From Protopterus annectens (taxonomy: Eukaryota; Chordata; Ceratodontiformes; Protopteridae), in contig NC_056748.1 of assembly GCF_019279795.1 (NCBI RefSeq), positions 704,127,095 through 704,191,094 of the forward strand: a stretch of DNA of 64,000 nucleotides. Direction: 5' to 3'. Below are positions 45,300 through 55,194 of this stretch, piece after piece. Both the position numbers and the translations under genes were made by a program. The notes under the pieces were generated by a model. That model had not been told where the DNA came from and did no database searches. It saw only the letters and a program-made list of their open reading frames with translations. Positions within the stretch are counted from its first letter, which is position 1, and each line of letters opens with the position of its first letter.

Positions 45300-46660
45300 G
45301 TTAGAAGGTTTGCCAGTTTTGGCATTGCCTAAAAAAGGTACAGTAAGGAAGGATGATGTCTTAATCTATATTCCAAACCCTAGAGGGGACAGGTACAGAC
45401 TATTCCTGGCAGTGCAGCAAGCTCAGTTTACTATATCCTCCCATGGTAAGAGATATCGTACCCCCTTGGACTGACACCAGAAACTAAGCCAGTTATTAAA
45501 GTCAGTCATCTTATGTTCAGCTGTGGTGAGAGTCTGTATCACCTCTGAGTGAAAACATGATGAGCATGTGTTCATAGAAATGCTTAAATCTTGGATTATT
45601 CTAAGAAGCGGTAAACGTGCCATATCATGCACTAGGACTGTCAATCATAATAATGAGTCTGATAACTCTGTTATATTTTATGTATCTCATTTCATTTTTT
45701 TCCTACTGTATGAATATTGTTAATTTCTTACATTTTACTGTATTGTAACCATATTGTAAGCATTATTGTAAAATGTTTTTTTTTAGTATTCTGGAGCTTT
45801 TCTCCCTGGGTCTCCACTAAAAATGGGCCAAATGGTTCAGTTGGACTAACCCAGTTAACAAATGGCAAATAAATAATAAATAAATTAATTAATTAATAAA
45901 AAAAACACCTTTATAATCTTTATGTGTTCTAGGCTTAGGGTCCCTACATGTATAGTAGAAGGCTCTGTTATAAAGTTGTATAATTTTGATAATGTTCTTC
46001 ATATCGTATGTTTGTACACACTTTGCTTCTTGTTATTTAAGCAATAGGTTAATATTACTGATTTGTTTTGTTATAGTTTTGTTATAGTCCCTTAGCCATT
46101 CTCTGTTATCTGTTGATTTGTATAAGAACTCTACACTTATCAAATTGTGTACATAGTTGTTTACCTGTGGTTAGTTCGATGATGTATAGCTGTTATCTGT
46201 TTATTTTAGATGTACATCATTGTTGTTTGAATATCTCTCTTGATATTTCTGATTCTTTACCTGAATTAGGTTGTTCTCTGTCATTGTGTTGTAGGGTTGT
46301 ATCAAACAATGTAAGAAAAGTGCTGTTAGAAAAAAAAATCATCTTCTGCTCATATTGTGACATCATCCTTGGAAAAGACAGAATACTGTTTAATACTATG
46401 CTTGTACCATCCAGGGATACATAGTCCAAGAACCCCATCATGTCTCTCTTCATATAGTCCAGGGTAGTATGTCTCAGGTCATTTACACCCACATGTACTA
46501 TGACTGAGTAGTACTGGTACTTGTGATTCAGTGACCTGAGTGCATGCATGATATGACAGATCCTGTCCCTTGATAAGCAACTGACTCTGACTTTCTCCTT
46601 GTTCAGCCTGATGAGTAGGACATCTATGTGTCTCACTATGGAGTCTCTCATTACCAAAAT
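45300..46660 (-). pseudogene. CR1 ORF1 esterase, split by an ~800-bp insertion
   Basis: The upstream half is the ORF 46657-46217, with RDSIVRHIDV (GDS changed to RDS), GVNDLRHTTLDYMKRD and SILSFPRMMSQYEQKM. The downstream half starts KMTDFNNWLSFW at about 45512 and reaches the DGLH region near 45400. The sequence between 45515 and 46325 is not CR1. Loss of the Gly in the nucleophile block and the insertion both mark it as dead. Confidence 0.85.
45515..46325 (+). mobile_element. insertion in CR1 ORF1, including an L2-like LINE 3' end
   Basis: 45620-45902 ends GGAGCTTTTCTCCCTGGGTC, CTCCACTAAAAATGGGCC and an AATAAATAAATTAATTAAT tail, the same 3' end as the LINE at 42.5-43.4 kb. The remaining part (45903-46325) is AT-rich and unassigned, so this may be more than one insertion. 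Confidence 0.65.
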
Positions 46661-46949
46661 ATTGAGGGGTTTGGTGGTCTGCTTTATGGCTTTAGAAGTT
46701 GAGACTCCATGAGGTGTGGCTGTATGTGTTATGGTCGGTGATGTTTTGATGGAGTGGTTTTGGGGCAGCTGAGGATATTTCTTGTAGGTGCAATGTATGG
46801 AAGATCTTTAGGGTTTAGGAAGATCACATTTAAAAGGCTTCACATATGTGGACCTATGTTACTGATCCATACTGTGTCTGGGTGTGCGAGAACTTTGTCC
46901 CCAGTGACATTGTGTAATTAAGTATATCACGTCAGGTGGATTGCTAATT

Positions 46950-47940
46950 AGTTCACTGACAGATCAGTCGGTCAGAGTTGGGGACTTTACCTCAACCAGC
47001 AGATCTGTCAAACATTGGGTCCCACAGAGGTCAGTGCTGGGCCCTCTATTGTTTGGAATATACTGCTCAGAAGTTCAGGCCTAAACAGAGGGGCTGTGGC
47101 TGACTAAGTGTGCTGATGACTGCAAATTAGGTGCAATCATTGACTCTCCAAACAATGTCAATATACTTAGGGACTTACACAAACCAATGATTGGTGCCAA
47201 AGCCATGAACTCAAACTCAATGCTAAAAAATGCATTATCATCTCCTTCGTTTAAAACAATATCCCTGTAGACTGTCATATAGTTAATAATAGTCTAAGTA
47301 ACAACTCACTAGTGTCAGACTTGGGAATGCAAATTGACTGTAGCCTAAATTTTGACCACCACATGTCTGCTGTGGTATGGAAGGCATTCTATGTTGTACA
47401 CCTCATTAGCAAAGCCATCGCCTCAAGAGTGAAAGAGGTCATAACTCCCCTGTACTCGACCCTCATCAGGCCAGTAATTGAGTATGATGCTCCCTTTGGT
47501 ATGTACCTTACCAGGCACCTGCTGCAACTTGAAAGACCTCAAAGATTTCTAACCAAGAAAATTCAGGGCCTCCAGCACATGCCATACATTGACAGACTAA
47601 AGTCATTGTCACTGTACCTAGTAGCATACCGACTACTTAGAGGAGACTTGTGCCTGGTCTACAGAGCAATCTTGGACCCAAACATAATGGAAAAGCTGCA
47701 CATCTGCAAGCCAAATGGGACAAGGGTCACCGATTCCAGGGGCCTTAATGTGGCCTGCGACATAAATAGGACCTGCTGGAACGACAGGTATGTCTCTCAG
47801 AGGTTGCCACTCCTCTGAAATAGGCTACCAGTTCACATCAAATAATGCTCATCTATGACCTTGTTTAAGCATAGCCTGGATGACTGTCTGGGAAACCATA
47901 AATTCTTGCTGGGGATTTCACCTATGACCCTCCTAGATAT
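46950..47940 (+). pseudogene. CR1 ORF2 RT C-terminal half
   Basis: The FADD block near 47106 reads CADDCK (Phe to Cys). The longest open part, 47312-47818 (168 aa), begins MSDLGMQIDCSLNFDHHMSA and holds LIRPVIEYDAPFGMYLTRHL, RPQRFLTKKIQGL and NRTCWNDRYVSQRLPLL, then a TGA. Stops and indels upstream break the frame. It aligns over its whole length with 24830-25800. Confidence 0.9.
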
Positions 47941-48075
47941 AGATGGTCATTGCTAGCTAAGATCTTGAGTTTAGGCAAGATCCTTTATGTTGGGTTTCTC
48001 TACTATTATATTGGGCACACATAGCTTAGAAAGACCTTCTGGTCAATAGCCCAGTAACCACCTATGAACCTATAT
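46950..48075 (+). mobile_element. CR1-type LINE, 5'-truncated (RT second half to 3' tail)
   Basis: Starts at the region equivalent to SDRSYKVRVAG and continues through the block equivalent to GVPQGSILGPLLFGIY (about 47015-47060). It ends with the CR1 3' UTR and CACCTATGAACCTATATAT at about 48075, beside an AC microsatellite. It includes the pseudogene below. Confidence 0.9.
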
Positions 48076-48080
48076 ATATG

Positions 48081-48084
<4 letters not shown>

Positions 48085-48127
<43 letters not shown>
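48085..48127 (+). repeat. (AC)n microsatellite
   Basis: About 21 AC dinucleotides directly after the CR1 3' end, possibly grown from its tail. Confidence 0.97.
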
Positions 48128-48129
<2 letters not shown>

Positions 48130-48199
48130 AACAAAGCCTACAAAGCCACACACACATTGTTTAACAGCACTGTTAACTGCCAGTATGGCCTATGAGTTG

Positions 48200-48440
48200 A
48201 TTTGTTCTGTAAAAATAATTGTCGGTATCGGATCACTGCTTTCAAATCACTTGACACTCCAGTTTTTTTTGCATCATCGGCACCTTGTTTATGGAATCCC
48301 TTGCCAGCACTGGCTGTTAATAGCTACATTTCTCATGAAGACTTTAAATCACAGCTGAAATACTATTTATTCCAAACCGCCTGCAGCCAGTTATTTAATT
48401 TCTGTTTATTTCTGCATTAACAATTCTTTTTTTTTTTTTT
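48200..48440 (+). pseudogene. L2-like LINE ORF C-terminal fragment
   Basis: The 72-codon ORF reads VFFASSAPCLWNPLPALAVN and EDFKSQLKYYLFQTA. This is the conserved C-terminal signature of L2/Rex-type LINEs (SAP.LWN.LP....., FKS.LK.YLF). It ends near a T-run at 48428. Only this end is preserved. Confidence 0.65.
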
Positions 48441-49109
48441 TGTTCTTGCATATTCTAGGAATTCTACATTCTGCTTTGGGAAATGCTGCAGAATGAAATT
48501 CAGAATTGCCAAAGCATCAGTCTCACACTCTGTTCTGCTATAGATATATTGGAAAGCATACAAACCAAAGGTGAAACCCACATTTCAGGAACCACTACAT
48601 GCATTTCTAATTGAAATATTGGTGATTAATTTAAAACTTCACTTTTAAATTCCCACTGTTCCTATTACCACTGCACAGTTACAGGTTTTTTTACTGTGTT
48701 GTACTCACAATTCCACTCTCCTGCAAATATATTGTGATGCTGAGAGGTAATCATTTCTCCATTGGCAAATTATTTATAACACTACACTGACATCATTGTT
48801 GTTTTCACAATTATTTGCCCAACTGGTGTGGTAGCCATGATTTTATGTTTTATGCATTAGTGGTGTTATATTAAAACAGTGCATGCATGCATAGCAGAAC
48901 CATACTTACCCCAATTTGGTCATAATGTCATTTTCATAAGTATTTGCCCTTTAAAAGATGCTTACTTTGCTTATCAAACTAATTTGCTTCTGATAACTGC
49001 CATTTGTTTGCTGCCTTCTCATGTTGCCGTAGACATAGCTGTTTGTCTCTTATTAGAACAAGGGCAAGGAATGTCCAAGATATGTGGAAAATTTTGGAGT
49101 AATCACTCA
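48441..49109. other. no recognised feature
   Basis: I can support no gene or repeat. Confidence 0.3.
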
Positions 49110-49240
49110 ACCATCATGCTTCTGGGAGATAGATTCAAAATATATGAAAAAAGCCCATCAACACAAGGCAAAATATGCAAACTCCATAGAGTAGCAGGAG
49201 TTCAGGCTTGAACATCAATCCTGAGAAGCCATGCAATGAC
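49110..49240 (-). mobile_element. very degraded SINE remnant (V-SINE-like core)
   Basis: GCCCATCAACACAAGGCAAA, ATATGCAAACTCCATAGAG and TTCAGGCTTGAACATC follow the order of the V-SINE core and B box on the minus strand. Divergence is high. Confidence 0.35.
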
Positions 49241-50894
49241 AGACTTATGAAACTTGACATACATGGTCTTAAATAATGAAGACAGTGATGAAAATTGATA
49301 TGAACCGTTGTTGTTGCTGTTGTTGTTGCATGTTTTGCCCCTCGATCTTTCAACTATTTAGCCAGCCCTGACTGTGCCTGTTCAGTTCTCTACAGGGCAG
49401 TTTTTCATCACGTAGGGAACCCTTATTGAGATTTTTGTTTTAAATCTAAATCTCCCACATGCATGCCACATTGAGTATTCAAAGAAGTGGGCATGCAATT
49501 AGTGTGTTTTGAGGACATTACTTGTCCACATGTGTAAAGTAGACCATCAACAGCCTGTCTATTTGAAAGTAGAAAGCTCCTGCCAAGTATCCAGTCATCT
49601 GTCCCAGGGTTACACTGATGGGAGACAGGTGCTTAAACTAGTTTTCTGCACTGTCTCCCAGGGGAAAAATGAACAGTTATTTCCAGTTGTCTCACCTAGG
49701 GGAGCATTGATTGAAACACGCTCTTAAATACATGTTTTGTGCGATCACCCAGGGAGAGACACGCAAGTAATACCTCAGTATTCCTCCTCTTCACAGGCTG
49801 GCTTGTCTAGCAGGTTTCTAAGTGAACTCATATCTTCTTGGTCATAATGAGGCTCAATATCAATGTGTTACTGAATCTGAAATATAAACATTAAAGTATC
49901 CCTAAGATATTTCTGGAGCCCAAGTAGCTATAATTTTGCAGAAGTTATGAGAGCAATGTAGGACAGTATTAAGGTACATTTAGATAGCTTGGGGGAAACA
50001 CAAAGAAATATTATTTTACAGAAGGAATAGTGATGAATTGTTAAAGTACTAGTACTGTGAAAAGCAGTAAGAGAATCCATTAATGCATCCGGCAAACATT
50101 ACGTAATTTACTTGGAAAAGCTGGGGTGGAGAAATAACTTTGGTTTATGTAGCACTTGCCCCTTTTTCAGTAGGTAGGACGTTATCTGAATAAAAAAGTC
50201 ACACTCTCAGATGTTGTCAAAATATCTGTGATTGTTATGTTTATATGAAATTGAATCCTCGTGAAAACAGTTTTATTAGTTAGAGAATGTCACCTTGTCA
50301 GACTTCCATGATGCTCCTTCCCCAGTTGTGTCTGTTTAAGAGGAGCTGTTTGTATATTGATCTTCTGAAGGCATCATTTAAGACACCCCAAGCCATGCTT
50401 ATTCTGTCTGCTGGTCTGCCGAGTTTGCTTGACATTTAATAATAAGCTAGGTGATGGCTGGTTCCTGTTTATCACCTACCACTGTGGTATAAGTATATTC
50501 ATTTGAAGAAAAGGGGAATCACTCATTCATTTATTTTTGTGCTCAGTTTATTCAAGATCTGTAATTAAAACAGTTTGCAATGACCTTCTTCTGTTGTTTA
50601 AAATGAGAGGGGAAAGTCTCATTGGACACAGTTCTCCAGATATCCTTGGTTTATGCAATCCCCAGAGCCTTATATAGCCCATCATTGTTTTGTACCAATA
50701 TGGTCAGAGTAGACCGTAACTGCATCTCAAAATCTGGCAGTGCTTAAATTCCCATCTCCCGTCTCCCGCTTGCCTCTTAAATATCGCTGATAAAGACATC
50801 TCTTTAGAAGCTGTTCTTATGGATTTATACATGTATTCTTCCACCTTTTAAAATACCATCTTCCTTTTATCACCTTTAAAAAAATAACTGCATC
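49241..50894. other. no gene recognised
   Basis: Contains a (TTG)n tract at about 49307-49330. Between 49590 and 49760, four loosely similar CCCAGGG/CCTAGGGG motifs recur at irregular spacing. Nothing else can be named. Confidence 0.3.
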
Positions 50895-51018
50895 ACTTTA
50901 GTATAATTGTTAAGGATTTCACCTCAAAAGCACAAAGTACCAAATTTGATCCTGACCTCAGGATATTGGCCAGGCTTAACATAGCCCTTTAGGGCAGTCA
51001 GCTTAATAGTCACCTATG
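50895..51018 (+). mobile_element. tRNA-derived SINE with CR1 3' tail
   Basis: The head has an A-box-like TAGTATAATTGTTAAGG and a B-box-like region CCAAATTTGATCCTGAC. The body has GGCCAGGCTTAACATAGCCC, and the tail GTCACCTATGAACAAAC matches the CR1 3' end. The tRNA-like head plus LINE tail identifies it as a SINE rather than a CR1 fragment. Confidence 0.6.
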
Positions 51019-52164
51019 AACAAACTATAATATCTTGAGGCTATTGTCACTTTCTCTGATATATCTGAAACGTCTATTTTAACACTTTTCCATCCTGATA
51101 TTCAAATTTTTTATACTGACCACATAAACTAAAACATATGGATCTATGCATACTGTAATGATGTCACTTGTAGTACAGGGGTACTTGCCCTATAAAATAA
51201 ACACTCCCCAGTTGTTATTGCCTGTTTTCTGAAACACTAGCTCAGCAAGTCATTACAGTGTAAGCAAGTAATTGCATCCAAACAGTGACTTTAGAACACA
51301 CATGTTAATGTGATAGTATGTGTAGTTTTAGAGCTGGTATGAATCCCATCAGCTTCTATATGCATTCTGTATGACTCTTAGCAACTGTTTACTGTTCATG
51401 CACTCATGGGTTTCTGTTTTACCATGTAAAAGAAATATGAGGTTTAAATTTTAATTTAATCAGACAGAGCTGTTGGACTGAGTCTGAAAAATGTCCTTGT
51501 GAATAGAGACTGGACTGGATGGATGGTCTTAAAACATCTGTTATCTTTGGTATTTTATAGATGCCAAAAAGCAGGAATCTTTGTCTTGGGCTACTTCAAC
51601 ATCAAATAAAATGGCCTCTATTCCAGCTGTAGAGAGTATTAAAAATGAAAAGTAACATTGCATTTAGGTCAGGAGAGAGGTATAGAAATAACTCTTCCTC
51701 TATCATTTTGTATCTATTAAATGTGATGTTGGTATGTAGTCATCTTCAGTGATAAGTGAAGGGACATAGCCATGATTCTGTGAATCCTAGTGCACACAGA
51801 AAATGTCTGAAGAACTTAGCCTCTAACTCAGGAATCAGGAAGAAGGCATATCTGCACCTTTAACACGTCAGTTTAATTCTCTTGGGACAAGAGACAATGG
51901 GAATATAAATGAAACAGAAATAGAATGAGCCCTATCAGAAAGCAGTATAACATTATGGAATTAGCAGTTAGTGGGTTACGGATGTCGCCACAGTCACTGG
52001 ATTGTGAGTAAGACTTAATTTGATGCATTTTGCATAAAATGAAATATTATGCAGTTTTTAGGACAGAGATGAGGTGCATGGACATGACAGAGATGAGGAG
52101 GTAAGGTAGAATACTGGTGAAAGGCAGCATGAGTGGGAAGTTCAAAGAAAGATGTAACATGATA
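51019..52164. other. no recognised feature
   Basis: I can name no gene or repeat. Confidence 0.3.
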
Positions 52165-52612
52165 GAATCACAAGTGCAGATGCTCCAAAGTGTGTGACCA
52201 TAGTGCAAATGCTTTAACTGTGGAAAGCTAATCACAAGTGCAGATGCTCCAAAGTGTGTAGCCGTAGTGTAGTCACTATAACCGTGGAAAGTTAATCATC
52301 ACAAGTGCAGATGCTTTAGCGTATAACCACAGTGCAGTCACTGTAACTATGGAAAGCTAATCTCAAGTGCAGATGCTCCAAAGTGTGCGACCATAGTGCA
52401 GTACTATAACTGGAAAGTCAGTCAGAACTGCAGATACTCCAAAATGTGTGATGATAGTGCAGTTGTAACTGTAGAATCTTAATCAGAAGTCCAGACACTC
52501 CAAAGTGTGTGACTATAGTGCAATCACTCTAACCAAGTTAATCAGAAGTGCAATGTACTAAAGTGTGTATAACAGTGGAAAGCAGTCACTGTAGCTATGG
52601 AAAGTTAATTAA
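52165..52612 (+). repeat. minisatellite D: ~7 degenerate copies of a ~64-bp unit
   Basis: AAGTGCAGATGCTCCAAAGT-type landmarks occur at 52172, 52236, 52303, 52365, 52426, 52487 and 52546 (spacings 64, 67, 62, 61, 61, 59). Each is followed by CATAGTGCAGTCACTGTAAC and GGAAAGCTAATCA variants. It is much older than arrays B and C. Confidence 0.9.
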
Positions 52613-53642
52613 GGAATAAAAAAAGAAAAAAGTTTAAAAATAAAATAACAGTGAGGTGGACGGTCCCTGTCTTTAATGAGAAGGTGTACAAATTCTTACT
52701 TTAAAGTACGAAAAAAGTAAATAGAAACAATTGCATTTTAAGATGAGGAAAAGGTACATTTTGTATGCGGCATAATGCATTTACATTTAATCCCCTGACA
52801 GAAATAACCCAGGCATGATTAACGTAGTGACCTTTGGCAGACCAAGTGCAGGATTAAAGACTTACAACTGGAAGAACTAGGGAAAAAGTTGCTTTAATTG
52901 TGTTAAGTACCATGTTCAAAATGGAGGTTTATGGAACACAGAGTGTAGTCTATCATATGGAGGTGATACAAGGTGCAGTAAAGGCTGCAGACTGCAAATT
53001 CCAGGAAAAAAAAATCATAGGATGCAGCACGTGATTGCATTTGCAGCTGACACATAAGAGATATCAAAGTGAATAGTAACTGCTGTAGACAGTGGTGCTC
53101 ACCATATATCACAGTCCATAATGCAATTACAACACCTTCTTATGTGTTGTCCTGTTTTTAAAGGAACAATAAGTAAGTAAATAAATAAATACAGAAGTAC
53201 CACATGGAAAGAATGGAAGCAATTCAGGTAAGACAGATTCTGAAGATTTTTAAATGCTACACAAACAGCATTGATTTGGGCCATTAGTTATCTAGATGTA
53301 TTTGCACTTTTTTTAGCTCACATTTGTTTGCATCAGTAGTTTTGTTGCCTCTGATCTCTTGAGATTATCAGGTAATTTTTGTACAGCAGCACGGTCAATA
53401 AGTAGGTGATTACACTGCCCTTGCCATATTACAAATGTAGCTGTTTTTTACTATGTATGTAGCTAGTGAGTGAAATTATAATCAACCCAAACTGCAAATG
53501 TTGCAACTTATAACTCTCACTCACCCACACTTTCCTTACATACACTAAGTGCATTTTTCTGTATAAATGAAGAAAAGCCATTTATTTATCCATTTCTGTT
53601 TTTCTCAGTGCTGCTTGTGTGTGCATAGATTTTAATGTATTT
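52613..53642. other. no recognised feature
   Basis: AT-rich, with a short AAGTAAATAAAT tract near 53175. No gene is supported. Confidence 0.3.
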
Positions 53643-55036
53643 ATAGGTTCATTTGTTCATAGGTAAATACTAGGCTAGCTGCCCTTGAGAGACACTTTAA
53701 GTCTAGCCAAGTTCCCTTTTTGTGCCCAAAATAACTTATCCCATTTGGTTATAAATTGGCCTTACCCATCCCATGATCAGTAATTATTTATTACCCCTAA
53801 TGACAATAACTGGGATAATACCACAGATACTTTGAGGGGACACATTTATGGGTAAAGAATTTAGGAGCTGCATCTGTCCACTAGTAATACATGGGGCAGT
53901 CCTTGGTTAAATTTTCTGTTTCCCATCCATAGATCCAAGTTGCACTTGATTATAGACAGGGATACACCTTGTTTCATGTGGATGCAGAATCTCTTTCAGA
54001 GCAGCTGTATCCTTGGTGAGATATACATATCCATCCAAACCATTTTGTTGATGTTGCACAAGAGGTTTACATCCCTAGACTGAGTATTTCTGATGCCATT
54101 TTACTTATTGATTTGCAGTAAATCTACCAGTATTGAGTTGGAGGATGCCTTGTATGCCAGACACAGGTCATCTCTTAACAGTCTGTAGGATACCGAGTAT
54201 AGTGACAGGGCTTTGAGTCAGCCCATGTAGGACATGTTGTTTAGGCCTTGTACCATTTTAGTAAGGTATGTCTGTAGGTGTTTCAGTTATTGCATGTGCC
54301 TGGATAGATAAATGCCAAAGGGTGCATTATATTCGATGATTGGCCTAATGATAGCTGAGTAAAGGGGGACAATGACATCCCTAGATCTAGATAGAATCCC
54401 TTTCTTTATAAGCTATGCAATATACAAGGACTTTCTTACAATACAGACATATTGGTCAAAAATTAGGTCACGGTCCACATAAGTTCCCAAATCTCAAACA
54501 ACTGAGGCAACTCTTAGGAACATATTGTTAATGTGGCATTTTGCTGGGGTAGATGACTTCTAAAGGGTACAACAATGCTTTTTTGGCATTTACTTTTAGT
54601 CCATGATTTTTAGCACAAGTCATTTATTTGGGACAAACCTTCCTGCAGGATATTGGGTTTTACTTCAGAAAAGTAGATGCCAAACAGGAGAGGTCCCAGC
54701 ACAGAACTCTGGGGGTCTTCACTGGTGACTTGTCTCTTTGTAGAGCCAACTTCACATATTTTGATTTCCGGCATCCTATCTGTGAGACAGTTGACAATCC
54801 AGTGGGTTACAATAGAGGATTATTCCAAATTTATTTAGCTTTTCTACTACATATGATTGGAGAATTGTGTCAAAAGCTTTGGCCAGGTCACTGTATGTGG
54901 TGTGTACCATTTTGCCTTCATACATTGCTTTGATGACCTTTTCAAAAAACTCCACCAGGATGAGTAAGCATGACCTGCCCTTGATGACTCCAAACTAGAT
55001 GGGTCCAGTGTTTTTTTTAGTATGTTACAGTTAATT
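53643..55036 (-). mobile_element. CR1-type LINE, 5'-truncated (RT to 3' tail)
   Basis: Minus strand: RT motif A region (SDLAKAFDTI) at about 54900, then SRSRDVIVPLYSAIIRPIIE near 54370, NKMVWMDMYISPRIQLL near 54030, and the 3' UTR ending at TATAGGTTCATTTG (53639-53652). The frame is broken repeatedly and the FADD region is damaged. The 5' truncation lies at about 55036, beside the small inverted-repeat element. Confidence 0.88.
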
Positions 55037-55194
55037 ATTTGAAAGGTCAAGTCACATATCTCTATGTCTGTATATAAACAAAAAGCAGATATCTGATAGT
55101 TTTAATAGCCATAATCTGTTTGGAGTATAACTTATTATTATGCTTTGTTATGAATTACTGTCCATTTTCATAAATGAAACTTGACCTTTCAAAT
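55036..55194. mobile_element. small element with 16-bp inverted ends
   Basis: ATTTGAAAGGTCAAGT (55036-55051) and ACTTGACCTTTCAAAT (55179-55194) are perfect inverted copies 159 bp apart outside to outside. The right copy includes the target sequence duplicated by the RTE insertion at 55195-57787. No coding sequence is present. Confidence 0.55.

Larger units (their letters stand above)
43914..46830 (-). mobile_element. CR1-type LINE, RT-deleted and split by an insertion
   Basis: Minus strand, 3' to 5': tail (TAGCCTAGTACCTACC) at 43914; RT C-terminus 43990-44330 (the NRTCWRD...LFKR..LDE.MGN region); then, with the RT core missing, the pre-RT linker around 44380-44430; endonuclease 44640-45270; ORF1 esterase 45300-45515 and 46325-46660; ORF1 linker to about 46830. 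The RT core is absent, so this copy is a deletion derivative. 45515-46325 is foreign sequence. Confidence 0.85.

Noticed and set aside
49590-49760. Recurring CCCAGGG/CCTAGGGG motifs
   Set aside because: Spacing is irregular (about 38-55 bp) and flanks do not align, so a tandem repeat is not supported.
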